NCBI GenBank assembly: GCA_002423245.1
Contig: DIVD01000055.1
Span: 1 to 37,126 of the forward strand
DNA length: 37,126 nucleotides
DNA from: Rhodobacteraceae bacterium UBA6141
Lineage (GTDB): Bacteria > Pseudomonadota > Alphaproteobacteria > Rhodobacterales > Rhodobacteraceae
Direction of reading: 5' to 3'
Under the pieces are notes generated by a model, which had not been told where the DNA came from, did no database searches, and worked only from the letters and a program-made list of their open reading frames with translations. The position numbers were made by a program, and so were the translations under genes. Below, piece by piece: positions 29,129 to 35,572 of this stretch; within the stretch, counting starts at the first letter, position 1; each line of letters begins with the position of its first letter.

Positions 29129-29150
29129 CGCGAAATCCTCGGGCGGGGGG
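29129..29150 (-). repeat. Fragment resembling the composite intergenic element
   Basis: GCGAAATCCTCGGGCGGGGGG resembles the tail of copy A (GCGCAAATATCCTCGGGGGG) in the same orientation. The G6C hairpin and the GCAAGAAG end are missing. It lies between the convergent ugpC and MarR/GbsR-like genes and may be a decayed copy. Confidence 0.4.
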
Positions 29151-29194
29151 AGGAAGGCTGCGGTCGTTCAGCGCCTGCCCTGCACGGCACGGGA

Positions 29195-29692
29195 TCAGGA
29201 CTTGCGGGATTTCTTCTTCTTTTTCCTCGGCTCGCCGCTGCCGGCGGCCAGCGCCTCCAGATCGGCGGGATCAAGCTGCGCCAGCCGCTCTTGCCAGCCC
29301 GAGACCGCCTGCAAGGTGGCGGCGAGATCCGCCAGCGCGGGATCGGCACCGGCGGCCAGCAGACCGCGCGCGCGGTCGAGCGCGGGGGCCAGCACCCGGC
29401 GCTGACGCTCGGCCAGCACCTGCCGCACCAGCGCCCAGGGATCGCTGGGGGCCAGGAAATGCGTGCGCCGGTCGCCGGGCAGGCGGGCGATGGCGACAAG
29501 GCCCCAGCCGCGCAGTTCCTTCAGCGCGGTCGAGACGTTGGAGCGCGAGATGCCCGCCTCCAGCACCAGATCGTCGGCATTGGGCGCCTGCCGCGCGCGC
29601 CAGATCGCCGCAAGGCACAGCGCGGCGGGGCGCGACAGGCCAAGGCTTGTCCCAAGCTCGGCAAACAGCGCCTTCGTTCCCTCATCCGGCAT
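29195..29692 (-). CDS. GbsR/MarR-family transcriptional regulator
   Basis: This 165-residue protein opens GTKALFAELGTSLGLSRPAALCLAAIWRARQAPNADDLVLEAGISRSNVSTALKELRGWGLVAIARLPGDRRTHFLAPSDPWALVRQVL. That is a MarR-type winged helix with the GISRSNVSTALKEL recognition helix and the GDRRTHF wing, typical of the GbsR branch. The C-terminal half is helical and ends in a lysine-rich tail (RKKKKKSRKS), which is unusual. It lies downstream of allA and convergent to ugpC, with its own predicted promoter carrying a palindrome. Its target is unknown; autoregulation is likely. Confidence 0.85.
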   Translation of the reverse strand: MPDEGTKALFAELGTSLGLSRPAALCLAAIWRARQAPNADDLVLEAGISRSNVSTALKELRGWGLVAIARLPGDRRTHFLAPSDPWALVRQVLAERQRRVLAPALDRARGLLAAGADPALADLAATLQAVSGWQERLAQLDPADLEALAAGSGEPRKKKKKSRKS

Positions 29693-29728
29693 CGGGTTCC
29701 CTTTTGCGGCATCTCCGGTTCTGCCGGG

Positions 29729-29757
29729 ATGTTAGACAAGCGGCGCGCCGCTGTCAG
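29729..29757 (-). promoter_or_regulatory. Promoter of the GbsR/MarR-like gene with palindromic operator in the spacer
   Basis: On the minus strand CTGACA (29752-29757), a 17-nt spacer and TAACAT (29729-29734) lie 37 nt before the ATG. The spacer contains the perfect 12-bp palindrome GCGGCGCGCCGC (29740-29751). A dimeric regulator there would block RNA polymerase. A related palindrome-like CGGCGCGCCG recurs at about 29765-29774. Confidence 0.6.
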
Positions 29758-29803
29758 CCCCCGCGGCGCGCCGGCTGAAGGGAGGCGCGGTTCCGGCGGA
29801 AGC

Positions 29804-30298
29804 TCAGGCGGGCAGCACGGTGAAGGGGCGGGGATAAACATGCTCCTCAAGATTCGGGCCGGGGCCGATACGGTCCACCACCGCGAACAGCCCCGGCGAA
29901 TGCAGCGGCGTCAGCACCCCGTGCCATGTGCCGCGCAACAGGTTGATGCCCTGGCCCGGCGCCGTGAGGAAGGCCAGCGGCGCGCCCGGCCTGCCGCCCT
30001 CGTCCGGCGCGACGATCACGAGGAAGGGCTGCAGGCTCATCGGCAGGAAGGCCTGGCTGCCCTCGGGGTGGCGCTCGACCAGATCGAAGCTGCAGGGCAG
30101 GGCGCGCGGGACCGCATCGAAGATGGAAATGCCCGCGCGCCCGCCGCCTTCCGCGCCGAAATCGAGCCGCGCCCTGTCATGGAAACGCCCGCAGAGGCCG
30201 GCGTTGATGATCCTGTCGGGGCTGCCCGACGCATCCAGCACATCGCCGAAGCGGGCGAAGGCGGCGGGGGTGAGCGGCTGGGGGTGCAGGAGCGTCAT
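29804..30298 (-). CDS. allA: Ureidoglycolate lyase
   Basis: AllA splits (S)-ureidoglycolate into glyoxylate and urea. The 164-residue cupin-like protein begins LLHPQPLTPAAFARFGDVLDASG and contains RARLDFGAEGGGRAGISIFDA, LVERHPEGSQAFLPMSLQPFLVIVAP, GQGINLLRGTWHGVLTPL and a DRIGPGPNLEEHVY end, all family blocks. H78 and the HPEGSQAF region belong to the active site. Length agrees with E. coli AllA. It is on the same strand as allE but separated by 172 nt containing composite element copy D, so co-transcription is uncertain. Confidence 0.93.
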   Translation of the reverse strand: MTLLHPQPLTPAAFARFGDVLDASGSPDRIINAGLCGRFHDRARLDFGAEGGGRAGISIFDAVPRALPCSFDLVERHPEGSQAFLPMSLQPFLVIVAPDEGGRPGAPLAFLTAPGQGINLLRGTWHGVLTPLHSPGLFAVVDRIGPGPNLEEHVYPRPFTVLPA

Positions 30299-30320
30299 GC
30301 GGGGCCTCTGGCTGGTGGAC

Positions 30321-30410
30321 GCCGGGGGGCTGTCTGCCCTGCCGGTGTTGAGAAAAGCCGGGGGGCTGTCTGCCCCCCGGAACCCCCCGAGGATATTTTT
30401 CCGGCAAGAA
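30321..30410 (+). repeat. Composite intergenic element, copy D, with partial duplication
   Basis: The full element is the CCGGGGGGC-TGTCT-GCCCCCCGG hairpin (30358-30380), then CCCCCCGAGGATATTTTTCC and GGCAAGAA. A 19-nt piece (GCCGGGGGGCTGTCTGCCC) is duplicated 36 bp upstream (30321-30339 and 30357-30375). The hairpin loop TGTCT equals that of copy A on its motif strand. The element sits inside the minus-strand purine operon between allE and allA. Confidence 0.82.
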
Positions 30411-30470
30411 CGGGGGGAAGCGGCGGGCCTGTCCGCGGCGGGGGGCGCCGCCCTGGGCCAGCGGCTCGGG

Positions 30471-31301
30471 TCAGCGCGACCAGGGGCCGCGAAGCTGGGC
30501 GTGGCGGTTGACATCCTTGTAGAGCAGGTAGCGGAACGGGCCGGGGCCGGCGGCATAGCACGCCTGCGGGCAATAGGCGCGCAGCCACATGAAATCCCCC
30601 GCCTCGACCTCGACCCAGTCGCGGTTCAGCTTGTAGACCGCCTTGCCTTCGAGGACATAGAGCCCGTGCTCCATCACATGCGTCTCCTCGAAGGGGATCA
30701 CGCCGCCGGGCTGGAAGGTGACGATGGTAACGTGCATGTCATGGGCGAGGTCGGCGGGATCGACGAAGCGGGTGGTGGCCCATCTGCCCTCGGTGCCCGG
30801 CATCGGGGCGGGGGCGATGTCGGCCTCGTTCGCGACGAAGGCAGACGGCGGGGCGATGCCGGGGGCGGGCTCCCACAGCTTGCGGATCCAGTGGAAGCGG
30901 GCGGGATGGGCGGCGCCGTTGTGCAGGCGCCAGGAGCAGCCGGGGGGGATATAGGCAAAGCCGCCGGGGCCAAGCGCGTGCTCTTGCCCGTCGAGGGAAA
31001 GCCAGATTTCGCCCTCGGTGACGAAGATCACGCCTTGCGCGCGCGGTTCGGGTTCGGGCGCCTCCGACCCGCCGCCGGGGGCGACCTCCATCACATACTG
31101 GCTGAAGGTTTCGGAAAAGCCGGACATCGGCCGCGCGATCAGCCACATGCGGGTGCCGGTCCAGCCGGGCAGCAGGCTGGTGACGATATCGCTGAACACG
31201 CCGCGGGGCAGGAAGGCGTAGCTTTCGGTAAAGACGGCGCGGCCGGTCATCAGCTGGGTCTGCGGCGGCAGGCCGCCCCTCGGGGCGTAGTAGCTGGTCA
31301 T
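30471..31301 (-). CDS. allE: (S)-ureidoglycine aminohydrolase
   Basis: AllE is a Mn-dependent bicupin that converts (S)-ureidoglycine to (S)-ureidoglycolate and ammonia. The 276-residue protein starts YYAPRGGLPPQTQLMTGRAVFTESYAFLPRGVFSDIVTSLLPGW. It has an N-terminal cupin with VIFVTEGEIWLSLDGQEHALGPGGFAYIPPG. The metal-binding C-terminal cupin is MHVTIVTFQPGGVIPFEETHVMEHGLYVLEGKAVYKLNRDWVEVEAGDFMWLRAYCPQACYAAG, whose Glu and His residues are the expected ligands. It starts 10 nt after the PuuE-UraD fusion gene. The same family is sometimes mislabelled allantoicase. Confidence 0.93.
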   Translation of the reverse strand: MTSYYAPRGGLPPQTQLMTGRAVFTESYAFLPRGVFSDIVTSLLPGWTGTRMWLIARPMSGFSETFSQYVMEVAPGGGSEAPEPEPRAQGVIFVTEGEIWLSLDGQEHALGPGGFAYIPPGCSWRLHNGAAHPARFHWIRKLWEPAPGIAPPSAFVANEADIAPAPMPGTEGRWATTRFVDPADLAHDMHVTIVTFQPGGVIPFEETHVMEHGLYVLEGKAVYKLNRDWVEVEAGDFMWLRAYCPQACYAAGPGPFRYLLYKDVNRHAQLRGPWSR

Positions 31302-31311
31302 GGCGCGGCCC

Positions 31312-32727
31312 TCATGGCAGCAGCGCGCGCAGGCGCAGCTCGGCAATGCGTTCGACCTGCGCGCAGGCGGTGGCAAACTCGGTTCCGGTGTCGCTGTCCA
31401 GCCGCTGGCGGAAGGCGGCGAGGATGCCGGCCTTGTCATGGTCGCCCACCGCGATGATGAAGGGGAAGCCGTGGCGTTCCACATAGGCGGTGTTCAGCCG
31501 CGTGAACTCCGCCCGTTCGGCATCGGTCAGCGCATCGAGTCCGGCGCCCGCCTGTTCGGCGGCGGACTCGGGGGTCAGGCGGCGGGCGGCGGCGAGCTTG
31601 CCGGCAAGGTCGGGATGGGCCTGCAGCACTGCGAGCCGCTCCTTGTGGCTGGCGCTGCGGAAGACGCGGGCAAGCGCATTGTGCAGGCCCGCCGCGCGGT
31701 CATGGGCCGGGCCAAGTTCAAGGTTCCAGGCGCGTTCGGCGATCCAGGGCGACTGCTCGTAGATGCCGCCGAAGCGGGCGACGAAATCCTCCTGCGTCAT
31801 CTTGCTGGGCCGGTGCCGGCGCTGATGCGGGTGGGTGCTCGCCCAGTGGCGGGCGATGTCGATGCGGCGCGCGAACCACACGCCCTCGTGCCCGCGCGCA
31901 TGGTCGAGGAAGCGCCTCAGCCCGGCGATCTTGCCGGGGCGGCCGACCAGGCGGCAATGCAGGCCGATGGAGAGCATCCTGGCCCTGCCCGCCTCGCCTT
32001 CCGCATAGAGCGTGTCGAAGCTGTCGCGCAGGTAGGTGAAGAACTGGTCGCCCTCGGCATAGCCGGGCGCCGTGGCAAAGCGCATGTCGTTGGCCTCGAG
32101 CGTGTAGGGGATCACCAGCTGGTCGCGGGCGCCGACCTCAATCCAGTAGGGCAGGTCATCGTCATAGGTGTCCGAGATCCATTCGAGCCCGCCCTCCTCG
32201 GCGGTCAGGCGCAGGGTGTTGGCCGAGCAGCGCCCGGTGTACCAGCCAAGCGGGCGCTCGCCCACCACCTCGGTATGCAGGCGGATCGCCTCGGCGATCT
32301 GGCGGCGCTCCTCGGCCTCGGGCATGTCCTTGTGCTCGACCCATTTCAGCCCGTGCGAGGCGATTTCCCAGCCGGCGCTGCGCATCGCGGCCACCTGTTC
32401 GGGGCTGCGGGCAAGCGCGGTCGCGACGCCGTAGATGGTGAGCGGGATGTTCAGGCCGGTGAACAGGCGGTGCAGCCGCCAGAAGCCGGCGCGCGCGCCG
32501 TATTCGTAGATGGAGTCCATGTTCCAGTGCCGCTGCCCCGGCCAGGGCGTGGCGCCGGCGATGTCCGACAGGAACGCCTCGGAGGCGGCATCGCCATGCA
32601 GGATGTTGTTCTCGCCGCCCTCCTCGTAGTTCAGCACCATCGAGATGGCGATCTTCGCCCCGCCGGGCCAGGCGGCGTCGGGCGGGTTGGGGCCATGGCC
32701 GATCATGTCGCGGGGGTAGCGGTTCAT
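31312..32727 (-). CDS. Bifunctional allantoinase (PuuE type) - OHCU decarboxylase (UraD) fusion
   Basis: Residues 1-300 are a polysaccharide-deacetylase-fold allantoinase (NYEEGGENNILHGD at 33-46, EIASHGLKWVEH at 121-132, GWYTGRCSANTLRLT), which opens allantoin to allantoate. Residues of about 308-471 are OHCU decarboxylase, with MTQEDFVARFGGIYEQSPWIAERAW, AHPDLAGKLA containing catalytic H371, LTPESAAEQAGAGLD, and LNTAYVERHGFPFIIAV. It converts OHCU to (S)-allantoin. The fusion thus joins two consecutive steps in reverse order. I chose ATG 32727 because AAGAG is correctly spaced from it, with ATG 32733 as alternative. It is divergent from uraH across 73 nt holding a TGCC-GTT-GGCA dyad (32738-32748). 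Confidence 0.92.
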   Translation of the reverse strand: MNRYPRDMIGHGPNPPDAAWPGGAKIAISMVLNYEEGGENNILHGDAASEAFLSDIAGATPWPGQRHWNMDSIYEYGARAGFWRLHRLFTGLNIPLTIYGVATALARSPEQVAAMRSAGWEIASHGLKWVEHKDMPEAEERRQIAEAIRLHTEVVGERPLGWYTGRCSANTLRLTAEEGGLEWISDTYDDDLPYWIEVGARDQLVIPYTLEANDMRFATAPGYAEGDQFFTYLRDSFDTLYAEGEAGRARMLSIGLHCRLVGRPGKIAGLRRFLDHARGHEGVWFARRIDIARHWASTHPHQRRHRPSKMTQEDFVARFGGIYEQSPWIAERAWNLELGPAHDRAAGLHNALARVFRSASHKERLAVLQAHPDLAGKLAAARRLTPESAAEQAGAGLDALTDAERAEFTRLNTAYVERHGFPFIIAVGDHDKAGILAAFRQRLDSDTGTEFATACAQVERIAELRLRALLP

Positions 32728-32800
32728 CTGCATCTCTTGCCGTTGGCAGGGTTCGGGGACAAGAATGGCGGCGGCGGGCGGGAAAGACCAGAGGGCAGAT

Positions 32801-33163
32801 ATGGCGGGCGGATACCTGACGACGCATGTTCTTGATACGGCGCGGGGCTGCCCGGCGGCGGGGCTGCGGATCGAGCTGTTCCGGCTGCTGCCCGGCGCCG
32901 GGGCCGCGCGGCTGGCCGAGGCGGTGACCAATGCCGACGGGCGCACCGATGCGCCGATCCTTGCGGCGGCGGAGTTCCGGCCGGGCAGGTATGAGCTGCT
33001 GTTCCATGCCGGGCCCTACCTTGATGCGGCGGGCGTGCCGCCGGAGGCGCCGCGCTTTCTTGACGAGGTGCCGATCCGCTTCGGGATCAGCGATGCGGCC
33101 GCGCATTACCATGTGCCGCTGCTGCTGTCGCCCTATGGCTATTCTACCTATCGCGGAAGCTGA
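32801..33163 (+). CDS. uraH: 5-Hydroxyisourate hydrolase
   Basis: This 120-residue transthyretin-like enzyme hydrolyses 5-hydroxyisourate to OHCU. The catalytic residues are in place: His9 in LTTHVLDTARG, Arg48 in TNADGRTD, His104 in YHVPLLLSPYGYSTY, and the C-terminal tetrapeptide YRGS. No signal peptide is present, so it is cytoplasmic. I start at ATG 32801, with GAGGG 6 nt upstream, since the frame upstream adds residues without homology. It is followed by puuD after 138 nt, in which I see no other gene. Confidence 0.95.
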   Translation: MAGGYLTTHVLDTARGCPAAGLRIELFRLLPGAGAARLAEAVTNADGRTDAPILAAAEFRPGRYELLFHAGPYLDAAGVPPEAPRFLDEVPIRFGISDAAAHYHVPLLLSPYGYSTYRGS

Positions 33164-33301
33164 GATTGCGCGCAAAAGCGGCAGCCTTGCCTGAAGCGCG
33201 GGCAGGGGCTGCGGCGCAGCATTGCCCGCCGGGGCTGCGGGCCGCAGGGGCTGGCGCCGGGGCGCGCGCGGGCGATGATGCGGGAAAGCTCGGGGGGCAA
33301 G

Positions 33302-34528
33302 ATGAACGATTTCGCGATTTTCATGGACTGGGCCGAGTTTGCGGTGCGCTGGCTGCATGTCGTCACCGCGATCGCCTGGATCGGGTCTTCGTTCTACTTC
33401 ATCGCGCTGGACCTTGGCCTGCGCAAGGATGCGGCCCTGCCCCCCGGCGTCCATGGCGAGCAATGGCAGGTGCATGGCGGCGGCTTCTACCACATCCAGA
33501 AATACCTCGTCGCGCCGGAGCGGATGCCCGCCGACCTGATCTGGTTCAAGTGGGAGAGCTATTCGACCTGGCTGTCGGGCTTTGCGCTGCTGGCGCTGGT
33601 CTATTACCTTGGCGCGGACCTCTACCTTGTCGATCCGAACGTGCTCGACATCCCGGTCTGGCAGGCGGTCTGCCTCTCGCTGGCCTCCCTTGGCCTTGGC
33701 TGGCTGATCTATGATACGATCTGCAAGAGCCGCTTCGGGGACGACAACACGCGGCTGATGATCGGCCTTTACGTGATCCTGGTGGTGATGGCCTGGGGCT
33801 ATACGCAGGTGTTCTCGGGCCGGGCGGCGCTGCTGCATCTGGGCGCCTTCACCGCCACGATCATGACGGCGAACGTGTTCCTGGTGATCATGCCGAACCA
33901 GCGGATCGTGGTGGCGGATCTGATCGCGGGGCGGGTGCCGGATGCGAAATACGGGCGCATCGCCAAGCAGCGCAGCACCCATAACAACTACCTCACGCTG
34001 CCGGTGGTGTTCCTGATGCTGTCGAACCACTACCCGCTGGCCTTTGCCAGCGAGATGAACTGGCTGATCGCGTCCCTCGTGTTCCTGATGGGGGTGACGA
34101 TCCGGCACTGGTTCAACAGCCATCACGCGCACAAGGGCAACCCGCACTGGACATGGGCCGTGACCGCGATCCTGTTCGTGGTGATCGTCTGGCTGTCCTC
34201 GACGCCGATGTTCCGCCCCGCGCCGGAGGAGGCGGCGCTGCCCCCCGGGGCCGAGCGTTTCGCCGCCGCCGAGGGGTTCGCCGAGGTGACGGATATCGTG
34301 CTCGGCCGCTGCTCGATGTGCCACGCGGCAGAGCCGGGATGGCCGGGCATCCATTACGCGCCCAAGGGCGTGCATCTCGAGACGGGCAGGCAGATCGCGC
34401 TGCTGGCGCGCGAGATCTACCTGCAGGCGGGTGTCACCCATGCGATGCCGCCCGCCAATCTGTCCTATATCGAGCCTGCCGAGCGGGCGAAGATCGTGGA
34501 ATGGTATCGGGCGGGGGCCGCCGGCTGA
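33302..34528 (+). CDS. puuD: Membrane-bound cytochrome-c-type urate oxidase PuuD
   Basis: This 408-residue protein replaces soluble uricase in many alphaproteobacteria and oxidises urate to 5-hydroxyisourate, passing electrons to a cytochrome chain. The N-terminal urate-oxidase membrane domain has about eight hydrophobic helices (RWLHVVTAIAWIGSSFYFIALDLGLR, HGGGFYHIQKY, FKWESYSTWLSG, and later NQRIVVADLIAG and THNNYLTLPVVFLMLSNHYP). The C-terminal cytochrome c domain carries heme motif CSMCH (337-341) and the axial-ligand candidate M382 in HAMPPANLSYI. The start MNDFAIFMDWAEF has the expected register. Its stop directly abuts the znuA stop on the other strand. Confidence 0.95.
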   Translation: MNDFAIFMDWAEFAVRWLHVVTAIAWIGSSFYFIALDLGLRKDAALPPGVHGEQWQVHGGGFYHIQKYLVAPERMPADLIWFKWESYSTWLSGFALLALVYYLGADLYLVDPNVLDIPVWQAVCLSLASLGLGWLIYDTICKSRFGDDNTRLMIGLYVILVVMAWGYTQVFSGRAALLHLGAFTATIMTANVFLVIMPNQRIVVADLIAGRVPDAKYGRIAKQRSTHNNYLTLPVVFLMLSNHYPLAFASEMNWLIASLVFLMGVTIRHWFNSHHAHKGNPHWTWAVTAILFVVIVWLSSTPMFRPAPEEAALPPGAERFAAAEGFAEVTDIVLGRCSMCHAAEPGWPGIHYAPKGVHLETGRQIALLAREIYLQAGVTHAMPPANLSYIEPAERAKIVEWYRAGAAG

Positions 34529-34537
34529 TCAGCCGGC
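34520..34537. promoter_or_regulatory. Perfect 18-bp palindrome spanning the abutting stop codons of puuD and znuA
   Basis: GCCGGCTGATCAGCCGGC is a complete palindrome. Its centre TGA|TCA holds the puuD stop on the plus strand and the znuA stop on the minus strand, with no base between. Both proteins therefore end in Ala-Gly. It could form a short stem as a shared transcript end, but there is no T-run. Confidence 0.6.
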
Positions 34538-35485
34538 AAGGCAGTCCGCGATCGTGGTGGCGAGGCCCGTCAGCAGCGCGGGGTAGAGCTCGGGGCCGAA
34601 GGGCAGGCTGGCGCCCGACGGATCGAGCGCGCCGCCCAGCCTGACGGGCGTGCCGTCCACCAGCGCCGCGATCTGCCTGGGGTCGTGCTGCGCCTCGGGA
34701 AAGACGCAGACCGCTGCCGCCTCCTCCAGCAGGTGACGGATCCCGCTCAGCCGTTCCGCCCCCGGCTCTGCGGCATCGCCGGGCGAGACGGTGCCGGCGA
34801 TGGTCAGGCCGTAGTGATCCACGAAATAGCCATAGGCGTCATGGACCACCACGAAGGGGCGGTCCTGCACCGGCGCCAGCTCTGCCGCAATCTGCGCATC
34901 GAGGGCGGCGATGCGCCGGGCTGCGGCGGCGGCATTGGCGCTGTAGGTGGCGGCGTTTCCGGGATCGGCGGCGGCAAGCTCGGCGGCGATCACGCCCAGC
35001 CAGGCCTGCGCATTGGCTGGGTCGAGCCAGGCGTGGGGGTCGGTGCCGCCGTGGTCATGTTCGTCGTCCCGGGCATGTTCGTCGTCCCGGTTTGGGGGGG
35101 CGTACTCCTCCCGCTCTTGCGTCTGCCCTTCGGCCCCGGCGCCGAACGCGCGGCGCAAGGTTCCTTCGGCGTGCAGCAGCGCCACCGGCCTGCCGGACAG
35201 GGCCACGCCGTCGATGGCGCGGTCGAGCCACGGCGTCATCTCGGGGCCGACCCAGAAGATCAGGTCTGCCTTTTGCAAGGCGCGCGCCTGACTGGGCTTC
35301 ATCTGGTAACCATGCGCGTTGCCCCCCCGTTCCAGCAGGATCGCCGGTGCCCCCAGATCGCCCATCACCTGCGCGGCCAGCGACTGCACGGCGGGGATGT
35401 CGGTGACGACGGCGGGAACCTCGGCACGGGCGGCGGCGGCCAGCAGCAGGGCGGGGGCGGCGGTCAGGGCGATCAGGCGGCGCAT
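34529..35485 (-). CDS. znuA: Zinc ABC transporter, periplasmic binding protein ZnuA
   Basis: This 318-residue cluster-A-I binding protein has a signal peptide (MRRLIALTAAPALLLAAAARA). Zinc ligands are visible as H58 in GGNAHGYQM, H151 in GGTDPHAWLDP and the His in FVVVHDAYGYFVDHYGL, with the later EAQHDPRQIAAL block. A flexible acidic/His loop (about 134-147, DDEHARDDEHDHG) separates the ligands, as in ZnuA proteins that scavenge zinc, and is extended by an 18-bp DNA duplication. The ATG has GGAG 8 nt upstream. It is divergent from zur across an 86-nt gap with Zur-box-like palindromes. Confidence 0.95.
   Translation of the reverse strand: MRRLIALTAAPALLLAAAARAEVPAVVTDIPAVQSLAAQVMGDLGAPAILLERGGNAHGYQMKPSQARALQKADLIFWVGPEMTPWLDRAIDGVALSGRPVALLHAEGTLRRAFGAGAEGQTQEREEYAPPNRDDEHARDDEHDHGGTDPHAWLDPANAQAWLGVIAAELAAADPGNAATYSANAAAAARRIAALDAQIAAELAPVQDRPFVVVHDAYGYFVDHYGLTIAGTVSPGDAAEPGAERLSGIRHLLEEAAAVCVFPEAQHDPRQIAALVDGTPVRLGGALDPSGASLPFGPELYPALLTGLATTIADCLAG
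35056..35090. repeat. 18-bp in-frame tandem duplication in the znuA metal-binding loop
   Basis: CATGTTCGTCGTCCCGG occurs at 35056-35072 and 35074-35090, an 18-bp period with perfect identity across 17 nt. It encodes DDEHAR followed by DDEH in the acidic/His loop of ZnuA. The perfect identity, including third positions, indicates a recent duplication. Confidence 0.85.
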
Positions 35486-35529
35486 GGCGGTTCTCCGGGA
35501 TGGGTTGTGGTGCTGGGGAGCGTTGTGTA

Positions 35530-35544
35530 TGTTATAGCATAACA
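35530..35544. promoter_or_regulatory. Zur box 1 between znuA and zur
   Basis: TGTTAT-AGC-ATAACA is a perfect 6-3-6 palindrome in the AT-rich divergent gap and closely matches the TGTTATA..ATAACA type of alphaproteobacterial Zur operators. Zinc-loaded Zur would bind it to repress both directions. Confidence 0.85.
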
Positions 35545-35557
35545 GGTCAAGCAGAAA

Positions 35558-35572
35558 TGTGATAAGGTAACA
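35558..35572. promoter_or_regulatory. Zur box 2 overlapping the zur start codon
   Basis: TGTGAT-AAG-GTAACA is an imperfect version of box 1, with its centre 28 bp away; its last base is the A of the zur ATG. Two sites about three helical turns apart would allow cooperative binding and autorepression of zur-znuCB. Confidence 0.65.

Noticed and set aside
32162..34441. A 759-codon minus-strand open frame opposite uraH and puuD
   Set aside because: The translation is His/Arg/Gln-rich low-complexity shadow sequence; the plus strand carries complete UraH and PuuD with catalytic residues, and the minus frame overlaps the fusion gene in another register.
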